Positions 51,494-60,139 of a DNA stretch of 64,000 nt are shown here, piece by piece. The notes under the pieces were generated by a model. The model was not told the DNA's origin. It did no database searches and saw only the letters and a list, made by a program, of their open reading frames with translations. The DNA is from Streptomyces xanthochromogenes (lineage in GTDB: Bacteria > Actinomycetota > Actinomycetes > Streptomycetales > Streptomycetaceae): the NCBI RefSeq assembly GCF_014650455.1, contig NZ_BMUZ01000004.1, positions 372,001 through 436,000 of the forward strand. Reading direction: 5' to 3'. Position 1 is the stretch's first letter. Each line of letters starts with the position of its first letter. A program made the translations under genes and the position numbers.

Positions 51494-52443
51494 CCGACAC
51501 CGTCACCACGTGTCCGGACGCAGAGACCTTCGTCCATCCCGCGCTCTTCTACCGGGACCTCGACGAGTACGTCCGCGGGACCGGCGGCTTCGTGCGGGAC
51601 GCCCTCGCGGCGGACGAGCCGGTCCTCGTCGCCGTCCCCGGGCCCCGCCTCGACGCCCTGCGCGAGGACCTCGGCCCGGACGCCGCCGCCGTCGAGTTCG
51701 CCGACATGACCGAGCTCGGCCGCAACCCCGGCCGCATCCTCGCCGCGTTCCAGGGCTTCGCCGACCAGCATCCCGGCCGGGCCGCCCGGATCGTGGGCGA
51801 GCCGATCTGGGCGGGCCGTTCGCCTGCCGAGATCCTGGAGGCGACCCGCCACGAGGCCCTGGTCAACACCGCGTTCACCGACCGCAGGGGCACCGTCCTG
51901 TGCACGTACGACGCCACCGCCCTGCCCCCGCGGTTGCTCGACGACGCGAGACGTACCCATCCCACGCTCATCGAGGACAGCCGCGTCCGCGCCAGCTCCG
52001 CCTATGTCCGCGCCGAGGTCGTCTGCGCGGACTGCGACCTGCCACTGCCCCAACCCGCCGCCACCGACGTGGAGTTGATGTACACGGGCGGTCGGCTCGG
52101 CGAGGTCCGCGAGCGGACCGACGCCTGGGTGCGGGATACGAAGCTGACTCCCCTGCGCCGCGGCGACTTCGTCATCGCCGTCAACGAGGCCGCCGCCAAT
52201 TCCGTCGCCCACGGGGGCGGCAGCGGCAGCCTGCGGCTGTGGACCGGCGACTGCGGGACCGCGGTGGCGGAGATCCGTGACGGCGGCCGGCTGACCAACC
52301 CGCTGGCCGGCCGCCGCAGGCCCTCACCCGCGTCGAGCGACGGCGGGCGCGGCCTGTGGATGATCCACCAGCTCTGCGACCTCGTCGAGGTCCGCGCCCA
52401 CGACACCGGCCTCACCCTGCGGCTGCACATCTCCCCCGCCTGA
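51490..52443 (+). CDS. MEDS-domain HATPase anti-sigma/sensor kinase-like protein
   Basis: The 317-residue protein has an N-terminal MEDS/DcmR-like sensor domain (FVHPALFYRDLDEYVRGTGG, then DEPVLVAVPG and RAARIVGEPIW) and a C-terminal HATPase domain (VIAVNEAAANSVAHGGG, DGGRGLWMIHQLCD). It has no phospho-accepting His box, so it fits the RsbA-like anti-sigma/regulatory group rather than a true histidine kinase. GGGGAGG precedes ATG 51490. It is divergent from the hybrid kinase gene. Confidence 0.9.
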   Translation: MTDTVTTCPDAETFVHPALFYRDLDEYVRGTGGFVRDALAADEPVLVAVPGPRLDALREDLGPDAAAVEFADMTELGRNPGRILAAFQGFADQHPGRAARIVGEPIWAGRSPAEILEATRHEALVNTAFTDRRGTVLCTYDATALPPRLLDDARRTHPTLIEDSRVRASSAYVRAEVVCADCDLPLPQPAATDVELMYTGGRLGEVRERTDAWVRDTKLTPLRRGDFVIAVNEAAANSVAHGGGSGSLRLWTGDCGTAVAEIRDGGRLTNPLAGRRRPSPASSDGGRGLWMIHQLCDLVEVRAHDTGLTLRLHISPA

Positions 52444-52540
52444 GCCCCACCGGGCCGCAGCGCCTCCCCTCTCTCTTCCGCCCCACGGGAAACTCCCGTG
52501 CTCCCCGCTTCAACGCGGATTCCGGGGGCACTCTGTCGGC

Positions 52541-52558
52541 CACGGTGCACGCACCGTG
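52541..52558. promoter_or_regulatory. Perfect 18-bp palindrome, possible operator
   Basis: CACGGTGC-AC-GCACCGTG has 8-bp arms and lies 107 bp upstream of the methyltransferase start. It may be an operator for the three-gene diiron operon or a hairpin in its leader. Confidence 0.4.
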
Positions 52559-52586
52559 ACGACTCGAATGGACGCAGAGCAGAAAG

Positions 52587-52618
52587 CGAGGAAGGTTGGT
52601 GGGAGACCCCCTTCCTCG
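52587..52618 (+). terminator. Hairpin upstream of the methyltransferase gene
   Basis: Perfect 9-bp arms (CGAGGAAGG and its complement) enclose a 14-nt loop. Placed 145 nt after the MEDS-HATPase stop and 47 nt before the next start, it may terminate the former or lie in the leader of the latter. Confidence 0.4.
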
Positions 52619-52664
52619 ATTACTACGGCAAACCGCTTCACCGACCCGCTCAGCGAGGCCTCGC

Positions 52665-53363
52665 ATGGCACGTTCGACCACCCCTGACGCGCCTCTGGCC
52701 CGGTTCGCCCCGACGGACCGGCTGTGGCGACTGCCCGGTGTGTACGCGCCGCAGCACGACACGCGTCTGCTCGCGGCCGCGCTGCGCCACGAAGGCTCGC
52801 TCTCCGGCCTGGACGTGCTGGACATCGGGACCGGCAGCGGCGCCTTGGCGCTCTACGCGGCACATCTGGGCGCACGGGTGACCGCCCTCGACGTCTCGCG
52901 GCGGGCGGTGTGGAGCACCCGGTTCAACGCCTGGCGGGCGGGCCTGCCGGTCGATGTCCACCGGGGCCGTATCGAGGACCTCGCCGGCCGTCGCTTCGAT
53001 CTGATCCTGAGCAACCCGCCCTATGTACCCGCACCCCACCGCCGGCCGCCGACCCGGGGCGCCGCACGGGCCTGGGACGCCGGGGTCGACGGGCGCCAGG
53101 TGCTCGACCAGCTCGGCAGGGCAGCCCCAGCCCTCCTCGGACCGCACGGCGTGTTCCTCCTGGTGCACTCGGCGCTGAGCGGCACCGACGCGACGCTGGA
53201 CGTGCTGGAAGCGGCCGGCCTGCGGGCGAAGGTGGCCGACCGGGAGCTCATTCCCTACGGGCCCGTGCTGCGCTCGCGCCTGGGGTGGCTGCGCGCCCGG
53301 GGTCTGGTGGGACCGGACGACACGATGGAGGAACTGGTGGTGATCCGTGCCGAACACATCTGA
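52665..53363 (+). CDS. HemK2/MTQ2-like SAM methyltransferase
   Basis: The 232-residue protein has a class I methyltransferase core with LDVLDIGTGSGALALYAA and the amide-methyltransferase motif LILSNPPYVPAP. The NPPY tetrad is typical of HemK/PrmC and MTQ2-type enzymes that methylate glutamine side chains or bases. Unlike housekeeping PrmC it lacks an N-terminal helical domain. GAGG precedes ATG 52665. It is the first gene of a tightly overlapping three-gene operon with CDGSH and diiron proteins. Confidence 0.9.
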   Translation: MARSTTPDAPLARFAPTDRLWRLPGVYAPQHDTRLLAAALRHEGSLSGLDVLDIGTGSGALALYAAHLGARVTALDVSRRAVWSTRFNAWRAGLPVDVHRGRIEDLAGRRFDLILSNPPYVPAPHRRPPTRGAARAWDAGVDGRQVLDQLGRAAPALLGPHGVFLLVHSALSGTDATLDVLEAAGLRAKVADRELIPYGPVLRSRLGWLRARGLVGPDDTMEELVVIRAEHI

Positions 53364-53601
53364 ACAGACCGGGGCCGCCGCCCCCGCACGGCGGGTCGCC
53401 GTCGATCCGGAGGGCCCCGTCCTGATCGAGGGCCCGGTGGAGGTGACGGCCGCCGACGGCACGGTCGCCCGCTCGGACCGCTTCGTCGTCGCCGTCTGCA
53501 TGTGCCGGCGCACCCGCACCCCGCCGTGGTGCGACACCAGCCACCGCCGCCGCGTCCGCCACCAGGACGCCGCCACCGACACCCCGGAGAGCACCCCGTG
53601 A
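53347..53601 (+). CDS. CDGSH iron-sulfur domain protein
   Basis: The 84-residue protein has the CDGSH 2Fe-2S motif: Cys51, Cys53, Cys62 and His66 in CMCRRTRTPPWCDTSH. These clusters are redox-active and often donate electrons. The GTG start lies 17 bp inside the methyltransferase gene, and the stop overlaps the next start (GTGA). The gene therefore depends on its neighbours for translation, which suggests one shared function; it may feed electrons to the diiron enzyme. Confidence 0.93.
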   Translation: MPNTSEQTGAAAPARRVAVDPEGPVLIEGPVEVTAADGTVARSDRFVVAVCMCRRTRTPPWCDTSHRRRVRHQDAATDTPESTP

Positions 53602-54590
53602 CCGCCCTGCCCACACCACGCGGGCCGCTGTCCCGGGCCGTGGTCACCGCTCTGGGCCACGGCCCGGACGCCGCACTGCCCGACGCCTCGGCCGTCGACG
53701 CCGCCGACCCGTACGGCGACGACCTCCAACTCGCCCTGTACGCGCTGTACGAGCTGCACTACCGCGGCTTCGAGGGCGTGGCCGACGAGCTCGAATGGGA
53801 CCCGGCACTGCTCACCCTGCGCCGCGACCTGGAACGCCCCTTCCTGGCCGCGCTGCGTGCCGACACCCCGCACGGCCGCACCGCACAGCAGGCGCTCGAC
53901 GAACTGCTCGTCGAGCCCGTCGAAGCCACCGGAAGCGTGAGCCACCACCTGTCGGGCGACGGGGAGTTGTGGCAGATGCGGGAGTACGTAAAGCTCCGCT
54001 CGCTCTACCACCTCAAGGAGGCCGACCCCCATCTGTGGGTGGTGCCCCGGCTGCGCGGGCGCGCCAAGGCGGGCATGGTGGCCATCGAGTACGACGAGTT
54101 CGGTGCGGGGCACGCCGACCGCATCCACGCACAGCTCTTCGCGAACCTGATGGACGATCTCGGCCTGGACTCCGCCTACGGCCGCCATGTCGACGAGGCG
54201 CCGGCCGAGGCCCTGGTCACGGTCAACCTCATGTCCCTCTTCGGTCTGCACCGGGCTCTGCGCGGAGCGCTGATCGGCCACTTCGCGGCCGTGGAGATCA
54301 CCTCGTCCCCCGGCTCGCGGAGGCTCGCCGCCGCGATGCGTCGCCTGGAGGCGGGCCCGGCGGCCGAACACTTCTACGCGGAGCACGTCGAGGCGGACGC
54401 GGTGCACGAACAAGTGGTGCGCCACGAGGTCGTGGCCGGTCTCCTGGCCGACGAGCCCTTCCTGGACGCCGACATCGCCTTCGGCGCCGATGCCACGGGA
54501 CTGGTCGAGGACCGCCTGGCCCGGCATCTCCTCACCGCGTGGGGCGAGGGGCGCTCGGCCCTGTACGCGGGCCACACCATCGCGGTCTAA
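53598..54590 (+). CDS. Haem-oxygenase-like diiron oxidase (iron-containing redox enzyme family)
   Basis: The 330-residue helical protein resembles the haem-oxygenase-like diiron oxidase/oxygenase (HDO) family: LYALYELHYRGFEGVADEL with Glu52/His54/Glu59, then VAIEYDEFGAGHADRIHAQL with Glu164/His172/Asp174/His177, and a late EHVEADAVHEQVVRHEVV helix with further carboxylate and histidine residues. HDO enzymes carry out N-oxygenation, desaturation or C-C cleavage in metabolite pathways. It is coupled by GTGA to the CDGSH gene. The exact iron ligands need structural alignment. Confidence 0.88.
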   Translation: MTALPTPRGPLSRAVVTALGHGPDAALPDASAVDAADPYGDDLQLALYALYELHYRGFEGVADELEWDPALLTLRRDLERPFLAALRADTPHGRTAQQALDELLVEPVEATGSVSHHLSGDGELWQMREYVKLRSLYHLKEADPHLWVVPRLRGRAKAGMVAIEYDEFGAGHADRIHAQLFANLMDDLGLDSAYGRHVDEAPAEALVTVNLMSLFGLHRALRGALIGHFAAVEITSSPGSRRLAAAMRRLEAGPAAEHFYAEHVEADAVHEQVVRHEVVAGLLADEPFLDADIAFGADATGLVEDRLARHLLTAWGEGRSALYAGHTIAV

Positions 54591-54662
54591 AGGATCACGG
54601 GGTGCGAACCCCCACATACCGCCGCACAATGGCGATACCCGACAGCCTGGAGGCTGATCACG

Positions 54663-54824
54663 ATGGTCCCACTGCTCCTCGTCCTGCTCCTGGTACTGAT
54701 CCTCTTCGGTGCGGGTTTCGCCCTGAAGATCCTGTGGTGGATCGCGATCGTCGTGCTGGTCCTGTGGCTGATCGGCTTCATCGCCCGGCCGAAGAACGGC
54801 AGCGGCCGCTGGTACCGCTGGTAA
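54663..54824 (+). CDS. Small hydrophobic membrane peptide
   Basis: A 53-residue protein starts at ATG 54663 with TGGAGG ten bases upstream. It has two hydrophobic segments (LLLVLLLVLILFGAGFALKI and IAIVVLVLWLIGFI) and a short basic end closing in RWYRW. It resembles the small proteins called hydrophobic protein in Streptomyces genomes. Its role is unknown; a membrane-stress function is a guess. Confidence 0.75.
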   Translation: MVPLLLVLLLVLILFGAGFALKILWWIAIVVLVLWLIGFIARPKNGSGRWYRW

Positions 54825-54951
54825 CCAACAGGCCCGACCCGGTAACGAATCAATAACGGGACTAGCCCAGTCTTCAAGGCCTGTTTCGGTCCCGGACAGG
54901 CAACCCGCGACCGGCGGCCACCCGGTGGCACCAGGCTCATGCGCAGACGCG

Positions 54952-54988
54952 ACGGCCGTACGACCAGACACCCTCGTCGTACGGCCGT
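54952..54988 (+). terminator. Hairpin between the small hydrophobic gene and phospholipase C
   Basis: Perfect 13-bp arms (54952-54964 and 54976-54988) with an 11-nt loop are followed by TTCGT. It should terminate the transcript of the small hydrophobic peptide, 70 bp before the phospholipase start. Confidence 0.65.
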
Positions 54989-55016
54989 TTCGTCAACTCC
55001 CCTCCCCCGAAGGTCA

Positions 55017-55023
55017 GTTCACC
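55017..55023 (+). promoter_or_regulatory. Possible PHO box half-site upstream of phospholipase C
   Basis: GTTCACC, the core of Streptomyces PhoP-binding direct repeats, occurs 36 bp upstream of the phospholipase C start. A weaker match (CCTCACC) follows in 22-bp register, but the unit in between fits poorly. PhoP control would suit a phosphate-releasing enzyme; on sequence alone this is only suggestive. Confidence 0.3.
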
Positions 55024-55058
55024 CCGAGCGGTCGACTGCCCTCACCCCAAGGAGTGCC

Positions 55059-57098
55059 ATGGGTCCCGTGTCCCGACGCAGATTCATCAGCATGGCGGCA
55101 GGCGCCACCGGCAGCGCGGCGGCGCTGTCCGCACTGCCGGACGCCCTCCAGCAGGCGCTGGCCGCCCCCGCGGTCGGTGGCGGCAGCATCGACGACATCC
55201 AGCACGTGGTCGTCTTCATGCAGGAGAACCGGGCGTTCGACCACTACTACGGGTCGCTGAAGGGGGTGCGGGGCTTCGCCGACCGCAACGCCATCGGCCT
55301 GCCGAGCGGCAAGTCCGTGTTCCACCAGCCCTACGCGAACGCCGACGGCCACATCCTGCCGTTCCACATGGACACCGCGACGACCAGCGCCATCTGCGCC
55401 GACGCGCCCGCCATGAGCTACCCCGTGGACACGGCCATCTGGCACGGCGGCAAGTACGACGCCTGGAACACCGCGCGCACGCCCGGCCTCGGCATGGGCC
55501 ACTTCAAGCGCGCGGACCTGCCGTTCTACTACGCACTCGCGGACGCCTTCACGGTCTGCGACCACTACTTCTGCTCGACCCTGACCCAGACCAACCCGAA
55601 CCGGCTGCATCTGTTCACGGGCTCGAACGGACTGTCCGTGGGCCAGAGCGCCGTACTCGACAACACCGAGCCCTCGGCCGGATTCACCTGGACCACCTAC
55701 GCGGAGCGCCTGGAAGCGGCCGGGATCAGCTGGAAGATCTACCAGCAGAGCGACAACTTCGACGACAACGCACTGGCCTGGTTCGCCAACTTCAAGCAGG
55801 CGAAGGCCGGTTCGGCCCTGCACGACAAGGGCATGGCGACCGTGCCCGACCTCGTGACCGCCTTCACGAAGGACATCGAGGCGGGCACCCTGCCCCAGGT
55901 GTCGTGGATCATCGCGCCGGCCGCACAGTCCGAACACGCCAACTACAAGCCGGCCTGGGGCGAGGACCTCTCGGCGCGGCTGCTCGCGGCCCTGGCCGCG
56001 AACCAGGGCACCTGGTCGAAGACCGCCTTCATCCTCAACTACGACGAGAACGGCGGCTTCTTCGACCACGTGCCGCCGCCCGTCCCGCCCGCCTCTGCAA
56101 CGCAGGGCATCAGCTCGGTCAGCACGACGGGCGAGATATCCGGCGGCAAGGCGATCGGCATGGGTCCGCGTGTCCCCCTGATCGTCGTGTCCCCCTGGAC
56201 CAGGGGCGGCTACGTATGCTCCCAGGTATTCGACCACACCTCGGTGATCCGCTTCCTGGAGCAGCGCTTCGGTGTCCACGAGCCCAACATCAGCGCCTGG
56301 CGGCGGACGGTGAGCGGCGACCTCACCTCGGCGTTCGGCTTCGGCACGACCGACCCGTCCTGGCCGTCGCTCCCCGACACCAGCGGCTATGTCTCCGGCG
56401 CCGACACCCAGTGCTCCACCCTGCCCGCGCCGAAGGTTCCCGCCCAACAGGCCCTGCCCGTACAGGAGTCGGGGACCAAACCGGCGCGGGCGCTGCCGTG
56501 GCAGCCGAACGCGAACGGCAGGACGGACTGCGCGGGCGGCAAGTTCTGGATCGACATGGCCAACACCGGTACGGCAGGCGTGACGTTCTCGGTCTACCCC
56601 AACGCCTATCGCACGGACGGCCCCTGGCTGTACACGGTCGGGGCCGGAGCCACCGTCTCGGACTACTGGGCGGCCGGCACCGGCGCCTACGACCTGTCCC
56701 TGTACGGGCCCAACGGCTTCCACCGCCGTTTCGTGGGCAACCGTGTCACCGCGTGTGCCGGCACCGCCGCCTCGCCGGAGGTCGCCGTCGGCTACGACAC
56801 GACGCGCGGTGAGGTGCGGCTGGCCTTCACCAACTCCGGTGGCAGCGCGGCCACGGTGACGGTCACGGACAACGCGTACGCCACCGGCGGACCCTGGACG
56901 TATCCGGTACCGGCCCACACCACCATCGCCGCCCCGGTCTCCGCCTCGTTCGCGACGGCGAGCGGCTGGTACGACCTCACGGTCACCGCCGGCACCTCGG
57001 ACGGTTTCCTGCGCCGCCTGGCCGGGCACGTCGAGACGGGCACGACCACCGTCACGGACCCGGCGATGGCCAGGGCGGCCGCACCGCTCCGCCTCTGA
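55059..57098 (+). CDS. Tat-exported phosphocholine-type phospholipase C
   Basis: The 679-residue enzyme has a twin-arginine signal (SRRRFISMAAGATGSAAALS), then the acid-phosphatase-type phosphoesterase core of bacterial phospholipases C: IQHVVVFMQENRAFDHYYGSL, TQTNPNRLHLFTGS, and ILNYDENGGFFDHVPPPVPP. Two C-terminal DUF756 beta domains follow (~500-585 and ~590-665). It hydrolyses phospholipid head groups outside the cell, yielding phosphate sources. AAGGAG precedes ATG 55059. It is probably secreted folded. Confidence 0.94.
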   Translation: MGPVSRRRFISMAAGATGSAAALSALPDALQQALAAPAVGGGSIDDIQHVVVFMQENRAFDHYYGSLKGVRGFADRNAIGLPSGKSVFHQPYANADGHILPFHMDTATTSAICADAPAMSYPVDTAIWHGGKYDAWNTARTPGLGMGHFKRADLPFYYALADAFTVCDHYFCSTLTQTNPNRLHLFTGSNGLSVGQSAVLDNTEPSAGFTWTTYAERLEAAGISWKIYQQSDNFDDNALAWFANFKQAKAGSALHDKGMATVPDLVTAFTKDIEAGTLPQVSWIIAPAAQSEHANYKPAWGEDLSARLLAALAANQGTWSKTAFILNYDENGGFFDHVPPPVPPASATQGISSVSTTGEISGGKAIGMGPRVPLIVVSPWTRGGYVCSQVFDHTSVIRFLEQRFGVHEPNISAWRRTVSGDLTSAFGFGTTDPSWPSLPDTSGYVSGADTQCSTLPAPKVPAQQALPVQESGTKPARALPWQPNANGRTDCAGGKFWIDMANTGTAGVTFSVYPNAYRTDGPWLYTVGAGATVSDYWAAGTGAYDLSLYGPNGFHRRFVGNRVTACAGTAASPEVAVGYDTTRGEVRLAFTNSGGSAATVTVTDNAYATGGPWTYPVPAHTTIAAPVSASFATASGWYDLTVTAGTSDGFLRRLAGHVETGTTTVTDPAMARAAAPLRL

Positions 57099-57136
57099 CG
57101 GCGGCACGGGCGAACGGGTCGGCCGAGGTCGGCCGG

Positions 57137-57715
57137 CTAGAAGCGATAGCGGTAGGACGCCACGCGGGAGCGGGCCTCCTGTTCCGTCAGGCCCAGGGCC
57201 TGGCCCACCGATTCCCAGGGCACCTCATCGGCTCGGGTGTGGAAGGCAGCCACGGTGCCGACCCGGCCGGTGAGGCGCTCCAGCGCGGCGACGACGCGCA
57301 GCGCGGCGAGCGGTGCGTCGTCGGCGAGGGAACTCAGGCGCATGTCCAACCTGGCCACCAGATCGTCGAGTTCGGCCGGTACGGGCACCGTCCGGGCCTC
57401 GACGTGCCGGATGTGGTCCTTCCAGTCGTCGTACGGGCCGGGGATCTCGGTGTCGTACGGTCGCTCGTCGTCCACCTGGGACCAGTCGATCCGGTGGAGG
57501 CCGGTGCCGCGCCAGCCGCAGGTGCAGACGCCCCGCACCTGCGTGGCGAGCGGCGCGCCCAGTGTGCCGTCGTAGATCCACCAGTCGCTCGTCGTGCCGC
57601 CGAAGGGGCCGCTGTCGGCACCGAGGGGCATCGGCTCGGGCTCACTGCCGTCGTCCAGGACCGCGGCCGCCCGCCCCGCGTGCGATGCGCCGAACTCGTC
57701 GCTCTCCCACTCCAT
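57137..57715 (-). CDS. Hypothetical protein
   Basis: The 192-residue acidic protein contains a CTCGWRG motif near residue 65, reminiscent of a small zinc site, and a C-terminal helical segment (GLTEQEARSRVASYRYRF) that looks like a short helix-turn-helix. I do not recognise the family. GGGGAGGAG precedes ATG 57715, and coding statistics look real. It converges with phospholipase C and lies upstream of no obvious operon partner. Confidence 0.8.
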   Translation of the reverse strand: MEWESDEFGASHAGRAAAVLDDGSEPEPMPLGADSGPFGGTTSDWWIYDGTLGAPLATQVRGVCTCGWRGTGLHRIDWSQVDDERPYDTEIPGPYDDWKDHIRHVEARTVPVPAELDDLVARLDMRLSSLADDAPLAALRVVAALERLTGRVGTVAAFHTRADEVPWESVGQALGLTEQEARSRVASYRYRF

Positions 57716-57953
57716 GGCACTCCTCCCCAGGGTGCTCACGGCCGCACCGCGGCCACCCCACCGAGAATGCCCGAACGACCCGGCCGACAACCGACGAACG
57801 AACGAACCGGACACCGGAGGACAGAGGTACCCTTCCCGCCTCCCACCGTCCAACTCCGCTACTACGTCGGCCAGTTGTCCGGAGCAGCGCACGAGTCCGC
57901 TTCCGGCGCGGATTCCGCCCCCGCGCCCCTCGCCCGGGGACTCCAAAGCGAGT

Positions 57954-60032
57954 TCACTCCTCGTCGAGGAAATCGGCGACCAGAGCGGCGAACTCGGCCG
58001 GGGTCATGAGGGGGATGCCGAGCTCTTCGGCCTTGGCGCGCTTCGAGCCCGCCTTCTCGCCGGCGACGACGAGCGCGGTGCGCTTGGAGACGCTGGAGGA
58101 GGACTTGCCTCCGGCCCGCTCGACGAGCTCGTTCACCTGGTTGCGGGACAGCTTCTCCAGGCTGCCCGTCATCGCCCCGGTGACCACCACCGTCCGGCCG
58201 GCCAGCGGTCCCCCGACGTCGGACGGCGCCGGCTCCTCGCCCCCGGCCGGAGGCGGGGTCGCGCCGGGCTCGGTCATGTTGACGCCCGCGACCGTCAACT
58301 TGTCGATCAGCGGGGCGAGTTCGGCCAGTTCCTCCACGATCACCGGGGCCTTGCCCGTACCGATGCCCTCGACCTGTTCGATCGCGGCCGCGTCGGCCGC
58401 GCGCAGACGGTCCATCGTGGCGAAGTGGCGGGCGATCCGGCGGGACATGGAACGCCCGGTCCCCCGCACTCCGAGCGCGGCCAGCACCCGGGCCAGCGGC
58501 TGGCGCTTGGCGGCGTCGATCGCGGCAAGGAGGTTGTCGGTGCTGGTCTCGCCCATGCGGTCCAGGCTCAGGAGCTGCTCACGGGTCAGGGTGAACAGAT
58601 CGGCCACGTCACCGGCCAGCCCGGCGTCCACGAGCTGGACGACGCGCGTCGTCCCCAGGCCCTCGATGTCGAGCTGGTCGCGGCCGACGGCGTAGGAGAT
58701 GGAGGCGACCACCCGGCAGTCGCGGCCCCGCACGCAGCGCCAGCGCTGCTCACTGGTGTCGATCTCGGAGCCGCACTGCGGACACACCTCGGGGAAGACG
58801 ATCGGCTGCTCGGCGCCGGTCCGCAGATGGGCGACCGGTGCCTCGATACGGGGGATGACGTCGCCCGCCTTGTAGACCATCACGTGGTCGCCGATGCGCA
58901 GGTCGCGGCGCGTGATGTCGGCCGGATTGTGCAGGGTGGCATAGGTGACGGTGGACCCGTCGATCCGGACCGGTTCGAGCACGGCACGCGGCGCGATGAT
59001 GCCGGTGCGGCCCACGTTCCACTCCACCGACACCAGTGTGGTCACCTTCTCCACGGCGGGCAGCTTGAACGCGATGGCCCAACGCGGGGCGCGGGTGCCG
59101 GATCCGGCGTCCCGCTGGTCGGCGGCGCTGTCGGCCTTGATGACGACTCCGTCGATGCCGAAGGGCAGCTCCGCCCGCAGCCCGGCGATCTCCGCCACAC
59201 GCTCCAGGACCTCGGCCACACCGGACGCGGTGCGCGGCGGAACCGCCGTGTCCGCCGCCGTGTGGACCCCGAGCCCCGCCACCCGGTCGAGCACCTCGCT
59301 GTGCGTCGACTCGCCCAGGGCGTCGGCCAGTTCGGCCGCGGTGTCCGGCAAGGGCAGCGCCCCGTAGCAGAAGAAGGTCATCTCGACGGTGTACGGGCGG
59401 TCCTTGGCCCGCAGCGACCCGGCAGCGCCGTTGCGGGGGTTCACGAACGGCGCGCCGCCATGGGCGGTCCGCACCGTGTTGGCCCGCTCGAACTGGTCGG
59501 TCGTCATGAGGACTTCGCCGCGCACTTCGAGCGTCGCGGGTTCGCCGAGCTTCTCGGGCAGGCCGACGATCGTGCCGATGGCGTGCGAGACGTCCTCGCC
59601 GGCTCTGCCGTCGCCCCGGGTGATCAGCCGGGCGAGCCGTCCGTCGACATAGCGGGCGGCGACGGCCAGGCCGTCGAGCTTCGGCTCCACGCTCCAGCCG
59701 GCGACCGGCCGCCCGATGCGGCGCTCCACCGAGGCGGCCCACGTCGTGAACTCCTCCGGCGAGAACACGTTGTCCAACGACAGCATCGCCACGGTGTGCG
59801 GCACGTCGCCCTGCGCCGCGCCCCCCGCCACCTTGCCGCTCGGCGAGCCCGGCAGCACCCGCTCGGGATGCTCCGCCTCGTAGGCGGTGATCGCCCGCGC
59901 CAGGCGGTCGTACGCCTCGTCGTCCAACGCGCTCTCGCCCGTGGCGTAGTAGGCCGCCGCGGCCTTGACCGCGGTCTCCACCGCCTCGGCATAGGCGGTG
60001 TCATCAGCAAGAAGTGCAGCGGGTGTCGTCAT
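57954..60032 (-). CDS. ligA: NAD-dependent DNA ligase, probable second copy
   Basis: The 692-residue enzyme has the LigA domain order: domain Ia ([10 protein letters not shown]...PGSPSGKV), adenylation domain with nucleophile Lys118 in [20 protein letters not shown] and GIDGVVIK, an OB fold, a four-Cys zinc finger (CPQCGSEID and CVRGRDC), a helix-hairpin-helix region and a C-terminal BRCT ([14 protein letters not shown]). It seals nicks with NAD. Its N-terminus is unlike the usual Streptomyces primary LigA as I remember it, so it may be the accessory paralogue. Start may be ATG 60032 or the in-frame ATG 60041. Confidence 0.93.
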   Translation of the reverse strand: MTTPAALLADDTAYAEAVETAVKAAAAYYATGESALDDEAYDRLARAITAYEAEHPERVLPGSPSGKVAGGAAQGDVPHTVAMLSLDNVFSPEEFTTWAASVERRIGRPVAGWSVEPKLDGLAVAARYVDGRLARLITRGDGRAGEDVSHAIGTIVGLPEKLGEPATLEVRGEVLMTTDQFERANTVRTAHGGAPFVNPRNGAAGSLRAKDRPYTVEMTFFCYGALPLPDTAAELADALGESTHSEVLDRVAGLGVHTAADTAVPPRTASGVAEVLERVAEIAGLRAELPFGIDGVVIKADSAADQRDAGSGTRAPRWAIAFKLPAVEKVTTLVSVEWNVGRTGIIAPRAVLEPVRIDGSTVTYATLHNPADITRRDLRIGDHVMVYKAGDVIPRIEAPVAHLRTGAEQPIVFPEVCPQCGSEIDTSEQRWRCVRGRDCRVVASISYAVGRDQLDIEGLGTTRVVQLVDAGLAGDVADLFTLTREQLLSLDRMGETSTDNLLAAIDAAKRQPLARVLAALGVRGTGRSMSRRIARHFATMDRLRAADAAAIEQVEGIGTGKAPVIVEELAELAPLIDKLTVAGVNMTEPGATPPPAGGEEPAPSDVGGPLAGRTVVVTGAMTGSLEKLSRNQVNELVERAGGKSSSSVSKRTALVVAGEKAGSKRAKAEELGIPLMTPAEFAALVADFLDEE

Positions 60033-60139
60033 GTCGAACATCTTGCCGGTGGCCACTGACAACGCCCCGCAAGCCACCCGTCCGCCCGGCGCGGGCCGGT
60101 GTCCGGCCCGGTGACCCGCGCCCGCCGCCCCCGCTTCGG

